A stretch of 5,684 nucleotides of DNA from NCBI GenBank assembly GCA_028822745.1, contig JAPKCZ010000162.1, positions 1 to 5,684 of the forward strand, given 5' to 3'. The stretch comes from Kiritimatiellia bacterium (lineage in GTDB: Bacteria > Verrucomicrobiota > Kiritimatiellia > UBA8416 > JAIOPI01). A program made the position numbers and the translations under genes. The notes under the pieces were generated by a model that saw nothing but the letters and a program-made list of their open reading frames with translations, did no database searches and was not told the DNA's origin. This document shows positions 1 to 5,684 of the stretch, in pieces (position 1 is the first letter of the stretch; each line of letters begins with the position of its first letter).

Positions 1-1
1 T

Positions 2-2320
2 GTCACCATGTACGAAATGAACCCACTGGTCGTGGAAGCAACCAATGACACATTTTTCGGGCGGAGTACTTTTGATGATATGTACATGGCAAACATCGAC
101 CGCCCCGACGTCGTGAACACGAATCATTTCTTGTCCTTAGGCGTCAACATGATTTGGCTCCAACCCATTCATCCCATCGGCTCTGATAACCGGGGTGTTG
201 ATCCACTCACCGCACAGCCATATGACCCAGGCAGCCCCTACGCTGTACGCAATTACTGGAAAGTGAATCAGATTCTTGGTGACCCTTCTTCGGATATCCG
301 CGCCCTGCAGGAGTTTCAGAGTTTTGTCGAGGCGATGGACGACACGGGTGTCGGCGTCATGCTGGATGGCACGTTCAACCATAGCGCTTGGGACTGTGAA
401 ATTGGAGAAGTCGCTGTCGACCTGTTTCCCTGGGCCACGAACGCGACGGACTTGATTCGGGATGTTCGGCCGCAATGGTATTCTAAACGCAACGACTATG
501 GTCAGCGTGCGGGCTACTATTTCTCTGCCAACAACACCGACATCGCCGCTGCGCCGGATCGTATTGATTTCGGAAAGTGGTCGGATGCCGCGGATTTCAA
601 CTTTGGTCGCTATGACGCGCTCGTACAAGCCCCGGCCAGCGACCCGAATAACGCGTCATCCAGCGCTTGGCATAGTCGCTTCCTGCTTGAAGAAGATCGT
701 TTTGAAGGGCACGACGTCTATTCACGCGAGCTGTGGGAATACTTCGCCCAGTACCCGCTCTACTGGCTGGAGAAAACGGGCCACCCCGAAGGCACGCCGG
801 CGGCGATGTCGCACAAAGGTATTGATGGCTTACGTTGCGACTTCGCGCAAGGCTTGCCCAATGAATTCTGGGAGTACTGCATCAACCGTACACGTTGCGT
901 GAAGTGGGATTTCCTTTTCATGGCCGAGTCGCTGGATGGTTTTCGGGAAGTGGACGGCAGCAAGCGGCATGGTGTGGGCTACCGGTCATCGCGTCAATTT
1001 GACATTCTCAATGAAAACTTCGTCTTTTACTGGCGCAACCAGTTTTTTGACTATCCGGAACGCAATAATCCGGATTCGACAACAGCGCCGACAAAGCAGG
1101 CTTTTGATGAGCGTCGTCAGGCCTTTGATGGGTCACCCATTTTGCTGAATCTGACCAGTCACGATGAGATCTTTCCGACGCATGATCCCTATCGTTTGCT
1201 GCAGGCCTATGCCGAGCTGGCGACGTTGGACGGTGCGCCGATGATTTTTTATGGGCAGGAAGCGGGCGCACGTAACGACGTTGACACGTATGGACGCGGT
1301 GGTGAGATTCCAAATGCCAACAACAACTTCGATCACTACGAGAGTAACTTCGGGAAATCGATTCCTAACTTCAAACGATTCAATAGCATGACGTCGATTT
1401 GGCAGAATCGTGATTGGGTTGTGCAGGGGCTTTATGGACGTATTAACCGGGCTCGCGCGCAATCGCCGGCTTTGCGGTCACAGGGTTTGTTCTTTCTTGC
1501 AGACGACAGTACGGGGTTTGAGAATCCAGCCATATTCGCGGTGGCTAAATTTGAGCAGGCTGGGGTGAGTGCATCGACACAGGATGTGGTTTTCTGTTTC
1601 GTGAACAACAACCACTGGGCCGGCGATGGTAACGGCGAGGATGTTCAGGCGACCTTTAGACTAAACCCGGTGCTGGCTAGTGGGGCAAACTGGTTTGGCA
1701 TTGAGGCGTCCAATACGTATAACATCGTCGACTTGGTGGCCACGAATCCGATGCATCGCATCTGGGGCACGGATCGTACGGGCAAGGACCTGATCGATAA
1801 TGGGATCTTTGTCAGGTTGCATACGCCGGTCACCCAGGGCGGCCAGATGCAGTATCTGCGGTTGATCGACGTCAATGCAAGTTACCCAGATCAGGATAAT
1901 GACGGTGTTTCCGACTATACGGATTGGGATGACGACAATGACGGGCTGCCGGACTGGTGGGAGCGCTTGCATGGATTGGATCCCAACAGCGCAACGGGTA
2001 TCGACGGCGCCGCAGGGGACAAAGACGGCGACGGCGTTAGCAATGTCGACGAGTACCGGGCCGGGACGGCACCGAACAGCCTCGCCGATGTCTTAGAAAT
2101 CAAGGGTGCCATCAAAAGTGGGGGGCAGACAACCTTGTCATGGCCGGCCCGGGAGGGGCGTCGCTACCGCGTGCTCTACACAGACGACTTGATGAAGCAT
2201 CCGCCGCAATGGCAGCCGTCAAGCGGCTACCGGACCGCATTGTCAAACGACGCGTCACACGTTGAGACCACGCTCGACGGCGGTACGAATCGCTACTTCC
2301 GCATTGAGGTACGCCCTTGA
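2..2320 (+). CDS. GH13 alpha-amylase family enzyme with C-terminal Ca-type repeats and export-type module (5' partial)
   Basis: Predicted alpha-glucan-active glycoside hydrolase or transglycosylase of clan GH-H, probably exported. Residues are numbered from the ATG at position 8. The frame stays open to the left edge and begins almost at the first barrel strand (YEMNP), so the true start and any signal peptide lie upstream. The GH13 regions appear in order: GVNMIWLQPIHPIG at 45-58, region I DGTFNH at 120-125, region II GLRCDFA with presumed nucleophile D278, region III FMAESLDG with presumed acid/base E307, and region IV LTSHDE at 382-387 with H385 and D386. The segment between regions I and II is unusually long, about 150 residues. 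A domain C-like beta region spans roughly 480-620. Three DxDxDGxx[DN] motifs follow at 628-636, 641-649 and 671-679, then a small beta module at about 695-770. All catalytic residues are present, so it should be active. The exact activity (amylase, glucosidase, transferase, branching) cannot be assigned; region IV reads SHDE rather than NHD. Confidence 0.9.
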   Translation, partial: VTMYEMNPLVVEATNDTFFGRSTFDDMYMANIDRPDVVNTNHFLSLGVNMIWLQPIHPIGSDNRGVDPLTAQPYDPGSPYAVRNYWKVNQILGDPSSDIRALQEFQSFVEAMDDTGVGVMLDGTFNHSAWDCEIGEVAVDLFPWATNATDLIRDVRPQWYSKRNDYGQRAGYYFSANNTDIAAAPDRIDFGKWSDAADFNFGRYDALVQAPASDPNNASSSAWHSRFLLEEDRFEGHDVYSRELWEYFAQYPLYWLEKTGHPEGTPAAMSHKGIDGLRCDFAQGLPNEFWEYCINRTRCVKWDFLFMAESLDGFREVDGSKRHGVGYRSSRQFDILNENFVFYWRNQFFDYPERNNPDSTTAPTKQAFDERRQAFDGSPILLNLTSHDEIFPTHDPYRLLQAYAELATLDGAPMIFYGQEAGARNDVDTYGRGGEIPNANNNFDHYESNFGKSIPNFKRFNSMTSIWQNRDWVVQGLYGRINRARAQSPALRSQGLFFLADDSTGFENPAIFAVAKFEQAGVSASTQDVVFCFVNNNHWAGDGNGEDVQATFRLNPVLASGANWFGIEASNTYNIVDLVATNPMHRIWGTDRTGKDLIDNGIFVRLHTPVTQGGQMQYLRLIDVNASYPDQDNDGVSDYTDWDDDNDGLPDWWERLHGLDPNSATGIDGAAGDKDGDGVSNVDEYRAGTAPNSLADVLEIKGAIKSGGQTTLSWPAREGRRYRVLYTDDLMKHPPQWQPSSGYRTALSNDASHVETTLDGGTNRYFRIEVRP
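1889..2053 (+). other. Acidic Ca-binding-type (thrombospondin type 3-like) repeat linker in the GH13 protein
   Basis: This part of the GH13 gene encodes three short acidic motifs of the form DxDxDGxx[DN], at residues 628-636, 641-649 and 671-679 counted from the ATG at 8. They are separated by a conserved-looking LPDWWERLHGLDP stretch and followed by DEYRAGTAP. Such motifs resemble EF-hand-like or thrombospondin type 3 calcium loops and, by family knowledge, are typical of extracytoplasmic proteins. Here they form a linker between domain C and the last beta module. Calcium binding is inferred from the spacing of the acidic residues only. Confidence 0.7.
2090..2317 (+). other. C-terminal beta-rich module of the GH13 protein (PVC-type exported-protein tail)
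   Basis: The last 76 residues (695-770 from the ATG at 8) carry an LSWPAREGRRYRVLYTDDL signature, a downstream QWQP and a closing NRYFRIEVRP strand. This pattern recurs at the C-termini of exported proteins in Verrucomicrobiota and relatives, as I recall it from such proteomes; no search was run. There is no hydrophobic C-terminal helix and no LPXTG- or PEP-CTERM-like tail, so anchoring by those routes is unlikely. The function is unknown; protein- or glycan-binding is plausible. Confidence 0.5.
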
Positions 2321-2329
2321 GGTCGCCAG

Positions 2330-2366
2330 GTGTCGGGTAGGACCGCTATACGCTCGTCCACGACAC
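2330..2366 (+). terminator. Imperfect hairpin downstream of the GH13 gene (weak terminator candidate)
   Basis: GTGTCG at 2330-2335 pairs with CGACAC at 2361-2366. Inside it, GGAC at 2340-2343 pairs with GTCC at 2356-2359, leaving a 12-base loop and an asymmetric internal loop (GGTA opposite A). It starts 10 bases after the GH13 stop codon, a sensible place for a terminator or 3'-end stabiliser. No T-run follows, so it does not look like a canonical intrinsic terminator, and chance pairing is possible. The rest of the 124-base gap (2321-2444) has a short AT-richer tract near 2372-2388 but no convincing -35/-10 pair. Confidence 0.25.
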
Positions 2367-2444
2367 ACAGGCTGTTATAGCTTATCACTGGAACTTTGAG
2401 CGTTCAGTAGGTATGGTGCACGTTTTCCCGAACGAACACCAACG

Positions 2445-3323
2445 ATGCGTACTTCCTTTAATATAGCGATCCTCATAGCCGGTGTGGTTTGCTGCTCGAC
2501 GTCTGTCATTTTCATCAAAGCCACGTCACAGTCAGCGCTGGTGATTGCCGCGTGGCGTCTCAGCGTGGCCACGTTGGTTTTGGCGCCGCTCATGTTTCGC
2601 GCGCAGCGCCGTGCACCTGAGGTCTCCCTGGGCGCGCGTTTCAGAATGTCGCTATGGCCGGGCTTGATTTTGGCCGTTCACTTTGTGTCCTGGGCTTATG
2701 GTGCAACGCTGACGCCCGCCGCCAATGCGACCCTGATCACCAATATGGTGCCCATTGTTATGCCGCTGCTGCTGTTGTTGATGACGCGTGAGGTGCTGAC
2801 GCGCCGCGAGGCCGTGGGGACGGGCGTTGCATTGATTGGTTTTTTTCTCCTCGTCGCGTCGGATCTAAATATCAGCGCGACGTACTTTTGGGGTGATGTG
2901 GTCTGCTTTGTGTCGATGCTGCTGTTCGCCTTGTATCTCGTCATGGCGCGTAAGAACCGCGCGGCGGATCAGCTGTGGTTATATGTTGTGCCGCTGTACG
3001 CCATCGCCGCTCTAACATGCATCGTGTTGTGTTTTATCTTTGATAACCCGATACATGCCTATCCTCCGAGCGATGTATTGTGGATGACCTGTCTCGGTAT
3101 CGTTCCGACGGTGTTCGGGCATTCGATTCTGAACCGGAGCATGCACGTGTTGAGCGCACAGGTGGTCAGTATATTTACGATGGGGCAGTTCCTTTTTTCG
3201 GCGATCATGGCTCTGATAATTTTTGGAGAAGTGCCCGCTTTGGCCTTTTATCCTGCGAGCGTACTCTTCATCCTAGGCGCGTGGATCGCTGCTTTCAGCG
3301 GGTCGCGTCGTCCGCCAGGGTAA
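2445..3323 (+). CDS. EamA/DMT-family membrane transporter
   Basis: Inner-membrane permease of the drug/metabolite transporter superfamily, 292 residues, the usual size for a two-repeat, ten-helix EamA protein. Hydrophobic segments fill nearly the whole chain. Repeat 1 covers about residues 8-140 and includes AAWRLSVATLVLAP (35-48), HFVSWAYGATLTPAANA (79-95) and the helix pair ending GVALIGFFLLV. Repeat 2 covers about 148-283 and includes LGIVPTVFGHSILNRSMHVLSAQVVS (217-242), then GQFLFSAIMALIIFGEVP (247-264), a typical EamA ending. The short tail SGSRRPPG is basic, as expected on the cytoplasmic side. An in-frame stop at 2397-2399 and no other start codon before 2445 fix this ATG. No Shine-Dalgarno sequence is visible upstream. 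The gene lies 124 bases after the GH13 gene on the same strand, and its 3' end runs 29 bases into the opposing GlpD gene. The substrate cannot be told from sequence; family members export amino acids, nucleotides or other small metabolites. Confidence 0.9.
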   Translation: MRTSFNIAILIAGVVCCSTSVIFIKATSQSALVIAAWRLSVATLVLAPLMFRAQRRAPEVSLGARFRMSLWPGLILAVHFVSWAYGATLTPAANATLITNMVPIVMPLLLLLMTREVLTRREAVGTGVALIGFFLLVASDLNISATYFWGDVVCFVSMLLFALYLVMARKNRAADQLWLYVVPLYAIAALTCIVLCFIFDNPIHAYPPSDVLWMTCLGIVPTVFGHSILNRSMHVLSAQVVSIFTMGQFLFSAIMALIIFGEVPALAFYPASVLFILGAWIAAFSGSRRPPG

Positions 3324-4974
3324 ACCGAGCGGATGCAGAATCAATCTGGTCGCGTGTGTGCGTGTCCGACCAATCAAGCAGCGGCGCCATCTCGTTGGCG
3401 ACAGCTTCGATGAGCGGCGCGCCGGGATTTCCTGTCGCACCAACGCCTGTGCGACGCATGATCACATCCTCGAGTGTCAGGGCGCATTCATGCTTGATGG
3501 CGTGCACAACTTCGGCTCGTGTCAGTGACGCGCCGGCGCTGACGCCTTCGGCAAGGGTTGGGTCGTCCTGAATACGTTTTCGTATGAGCGACATGTCACT
3601 GCCGTAGAGGTGCGCCATGTGCAGGGTGTGGGTCTCGTTCAGAATGGGGCCCGCCAGCTGCGCCTCAACAAAGCGCTTCCATGAAGGCATGTCGCCTCCG
3701 GCGAGCGTGTGGTCGCGTGTGAGCTGCGACGTTGGCTTGTGGCACAGGCGTCCGGCGATGAGATCGATGGTGCGCTCCGCGACGTAACGACAGGTTGTGT
3801 ATTTTACGCCTGAGATGCTGATGATGCCATCGAGCAGGTTTTCTTTGGCGTGATCGATAATGCGTGTTTCGTGCGAAGCGGTGGCGGCGTTGCCGCCTTT
3901 AGACTTGGCCTCACAGGGGCGCAGGCCGCCATTCCAGAAAACCACATCTGCTTGTGTCAATTGCGCCGGTGGGTATGCCGCGTTAATGGCGTCGAGGAGT
4001 TCGTCGATATCGGCACGGGTAATACGGAATGTTTCCGGTTGTCCTTCAAAGCGTGTGTCGGTGGTGCCAATGAATGCGTGACCGCGCCATGGCGTGACGA
4101 ACCAGCTGCGTTTACCACGTGAGAGGCGGGCCGTGGTGTCGCTCTGTTGACCTTCGAGGGCCACCGCCATCTCGGGCATGAAACTGCGTGTCAGAATTTG
4201 GACGCCCTTTGAATACACCGGTGGTTCGGGAGCGGCCGGTGCGCCAGCGAGTCCTGACAAGACGCGCGCCACCCAGGGGCCCGCGGTGTTGAGCACCATA
4301 CGGCCGCAAATGTCGAAACGGTTTCCCGTGACCTGATCTTTGGCAGCCACCACCATGGATCCGTCTTGCAGGCGTCGAATTCCGGTGGCTTGAACATAGT
4401 TTGCCAGCGAGGCCCCGGCTTGACTGGCCGAATGGGCGAAAGCGAGGGTGAGGCGTTCGCTGTCGTACATCTGGCCGTCATAAAAGACGGCACCTCCGCT
4501 CAGGCCGTCGTTACAAAGCCCCGGAAACTGTTCCAGACACGCGTCGCGCGACAGCATGTAGCCCGGGGGAATTTGGACGGCGGGGTCCAGCGTCGCATTG
4601 CGGTCGGCGCCCACCATGTCGTTGATGGCCAGTGCTGCGCGCAGGGCTTCCGGCCCTTTCATGCCGTGACCGTAGCAGGGGACGAGGAATGGCAGCGGTT
4701 GGATCAAGTGTGGGGCCATGCGCATCAAGTGGGATCGCTCTCCAATGGACATTCGCATGCGTTTGAGGTTCAGGTGCTGGAGGTAGCGTAGTCCGCCATG
4801 CACAATTCGAAACGAATTGGATGTTGTCGCTGCCCCGAAATCGCTCTGCTCAATTAATGCGACCGACAGTCCACGTAGAGCGGCATCCCATGCGGCACTG
4901 AGGCCGTGTATGCCGCCGCCGATGATGATGAGGTCGTGGGATCCTTCATGCAGCTTTGTCAGCTCACGTTGCAT
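3295..4974 (-). CDS. glpD: FAD-dependent glycerol-3-phosphate dehydrogenase (GlpD family)
   Basis: Predicted to oxidise sn-glycerol 3-phosphate to dihydroxyacetone phosphate, passing electrons through FAD to the quinone pool at the membrane. The protein is 559 residues, somewhat longer than the roughly 500 of E. coli GlpD. The FAD-binding Rossmann motif GGGIHG is at 19-24, with E42 ending the second strand (IEQSDFGAATTS). The family hallmark HGGLRYL is at 59-65, followed by a helix ending RMAPH. Further GlpD-like blocks are FVTPWRGHAFIGTTDTRF (292-309), GGLRPC (349-354) and GVKYTTCRYVAE (389-400). The C-terminal domain has HAIKHECALTLEDVIMRRTGVG (491-512), matching the GlpD C-terminal helix block. 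The ATG at 4974 is fixed by a TAA two codons upstream and a well-placed GGAG. It overlaps the stop of the upstream glycosyltransferase gene by 11 bases. Its own 3' end overlaps the convergent transporter gene. The family assignment is strong; the substrate could be a related polyol phosphate, since the gene sits with a glycosyltransferase rather than glpK or glpF. Confidence 0.88.
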   Translation of the reverse strand: MQRELTKLHEGSHDLIIIGGGIHGLSAAWDAALRGLSVALIEQSDFGAATTSNSFRIVHGGLRYLQHLNLKRMRMSIGERSHLMRMAPHLIQPLPFLVPCYGHGMKGPEALRAALAINDMVGADRNATLDPAVQIPPGYMLSRDACLEQFPGLCNDGLSGGAVFYDGQMYDSERLTLAFAHSASQAGASLANYVQATGIRRLQDGSMVVAAKDQVTGNRFDICGRMVLNTAGPWVARVLSGLAGAPAAPEPPVYSKGVQILTRSFMPEMAVALEGQQSDTTARLSRGKRSWFVTPWRGHAFIGTTDTRFEGQPETFRITRADIDELLDAINAAYPPAQLTQADVVFWNGGLRPCEAKSKGGNAATASHETRIIDHAKENLLDGIISISGVKYTTCRYVAERTIDLIAGRLCHKPTSQLTRDHTLAGGDMPSWKRFVEAQLAGPILNETHTLHMAHLYGSDMSLIRKRIQDDPTLAEGVSAGASLTRAEVVHAIKHECALTLEDVIMRRTGVGATGNPGAPLIEAVANEMAPLLDWSDTHTRDQIDSASARFTLADDATR

Positions 4975-5684
4975 GCGTTAGCTCCGTCCTAATGTAGGCG
5001 TAGAGCTCCCTGACGCGGACGTCCATGGCGTCGACCGAGTACTGTTCGGCGATGAGCTGTTTGCCGTTTCGGCCGAGCTGTTCGCGTTCTTGCGGCGATT
5101 GAATGAGTTCAAGCATGGCCTGGGCGAAGGCCTCGGGTGTTGGGTCGGCCAGCTTTGCGGTGGTGGCGTCGACGATCTGGGTATGTGTTTGCAATGCGGT
5201 CGCCAGAACGGCTTTGCCGGAGTCGAGGTAGGAATACAATTTCATGGGCGTATTTTCGCCGGTGAATCGCGGCGAAACTAATATGTCGGCCTCGTTAAAC
5301 AAGGCTGCCATCAGGTTTGTGGGTTTGGCGCCAACAAAATTGACGCGGTCTGCGATACCAAGGCGACGCGCTTTTTCTTCATAGGCCTCAATGAAGTGTG
5401 GCATGCCGCCGACCACAATGATGCAACCGTCTTGGGTGTGATCGCAGACCCGCTGAAAGGACTCGAGCAAGAGATCAATGCCCTGATACGGCTCGAGGTT
5501 TCCAATATACATGAACACCGGACCACGTGTGTTCAGTGATTCGCGCAATTTAAGATCCGTTGGCGTTTCGTTTGGATCCAGCAAGCTTGTGTCGGTAATG
5601 AGCCAGACGCGTTTCGGTTTGTGCTTCGCGACCACGTCGACGAGGGCGGGGCAGACGGGTAGAACTGCAACGGCGTGATTGACG
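4964..5684 (-). CDS. GT4-type glycosyltransferase (5' partial)
   Basis: Predicted retaining GT-B glycosyltransferase that moves a sugar from a nucleotide-sugar donor to a glycan or lipid acceptor at the cytoplasmic face. Only the C-terminal portion is in the window. A GTG at 5635 is available, but the frame stays open another 16 codons to the right edge (NHAVAVLPVCPALVD just before it). That fits the end of the N-terminal acceptor domain, so the true start lies outside. Counting from the GTG, the donor-binding Rossmann domain begins near 40 with VFMYIGNLEPYQGIDLLLESF (39-60, about). CIIVVGG follows at 71-77, then VNFVGAKPTNLMAALFNEADILVSP (98-122). The donor-site block GENTPMKLYSYLDSGKAVLAT (126-146, about) has E127 at the first position of the GT4 E-x7-E motif but S135 at the second. 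The end (EQLGRNGKQLIAEQYS) is typical of the family. The stop overlaps the glpD start by 11 bases, indicating a shared transcript. Donor and acceptor cannot be predicted. Confidence 0.85.
   Translation of the reverse strand, partial: VNHAVAVLPVCPALVDVVAKHKPKRVWLITDTSLLDPNETPTDLKLRESLNTRGPVFMYIGNLEPYQGIDLLLESFQRVCDHTQDGCIIVVGGMPHFIEAYEEKARRLGIADRVNFVGAKPTNLMAALFNEADILVSPRFTGENTPMKLYSYLDSGKAVLATALQTHTQIVDATTAKLADPTPEAFAQAMLELIQSPQEREQLGRNGKQLIAEQYSVDAMDVRVRELYAYIRTELTHAT
4982..4985 (-). promoter_or_regulatory. Shine-Dalgarno site for glpD
   Basis: Reading the - strand, GGAG lies 7 bases before the ATG at 4974, good spacing for a ribosome binding site. It sits inside the last codons of the glycosyltransferase gene, so ribosomes finishing that gene could reinitiate here. 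It supports the chosen glpD start and translational coupling. Confidence 0.6.

Noticed and set aside
137..628. 163-codon - strand open frame opposite the GH13 catalytic domain
   Set aside because: It covers the GH13 regions I area, which is clearly coding on the + strand; the product shows no domain features.
1661..1972. - strand open frame opposite the GH13 domain C and acidic repeats
   Set aside because: A shadow of the GH13 gene: no plausible start context and no recognisable protein features.
1889..2053. Dockerin domain in the GH13 protein
   Set aside because: The acidic loops resemble dockerin calcium loops, but the paired dockerin helices and duplicated 22-residue layout are absent; thrombospondin type 3-like repeats fit better.
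2321..2444. Possible sigma-70 promoter for the transporter (TATAGC near 2376, TTGAGC near 2396)
   Set aside because: No partner hexamer occurs at 16-18 base spacing for either, so a promoter cannot be supported from sequence.
3080..3571. 163-codon + strand open frame spanning the end of the transporter and the end of glpD
   Set aside because: It overlaps two well-supported genes in other frames, and its Arg/Ser-rich product has no family signature.
4366..4791. 141-codon open frame on the + strand antisense to glpD
   Set aside because: It lies wholly within glpD, its translation has no recognisable motif, and its length is expected from codon bias of the real gene on the other strand.

Overview
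The window holds four protein-coding genes and one short intergenic gap. Two genes run on the + strand: the 3' part of a secreted-type GH13 alpha-glucan enzyme, and a complete EamA/DMT-family membrane transporter. Two run on the - strand: the 3' part of a GT4-type glycosyltransferase, and a complete FAD-dependent glycerol-3-phosphate dehydrogenase (GlpD family). The two pairs converge and overlap tail to tail. I see no tRNA, rRNA, CRISPR array, insertion sequence or phage feature.

Organism: moderately GC-rich, bacterial. The best taxonomic clue is the C-terminus of the GH13 protein. It has acidic DxDxDGxxD calcium-type repeats with a 'GLPDWWE...GLDP...DGDGVSN.DEY.AGT.P' pattern, then a short beta-rich module with an 'LSWPA..GRRYRVLYTDDL' signature. 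From general knowledge of these families, that layout is frequent in exported proteins of the PVC group (Verrucomicrobiota, Kiritimatiellota, Lentisphaerota). This placement is inference from one protein, not proof.

Layout: 2-2320 (+) GH13 enzyme, open at the left edge, so its N-terminus and any signal peptide lie outside. 2321-2444 is intergenic, with an imperfect inverted repeat. 2445-3323 (+) is the EamA transporter. 3295-4974 (-) is GlpD, whose last 29 bases overlap the end of the transporter gene on the opposite strand. 4964-5684 (-) is the glycosyltransferase, open at the right edge, whose stop overlaps the GlpD start by 11 bases.

How they work together: the - strand pair is almost certainly one transcription unit with coupled translation. 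That suggests, without proving, a shared job in glycerol-phosphate-linked or surface-glycan metabolism. The GH13 enzyme probably acts on starch- or glycogen-like glucans outside the cytoplasm. The transporter's substrate cannot be inferred. I see no clearly new system. The most notable points are the modular and motif peculiarities of the GH13 enzyme, the GT4-GlpD pairing and the convergent coding overlap.
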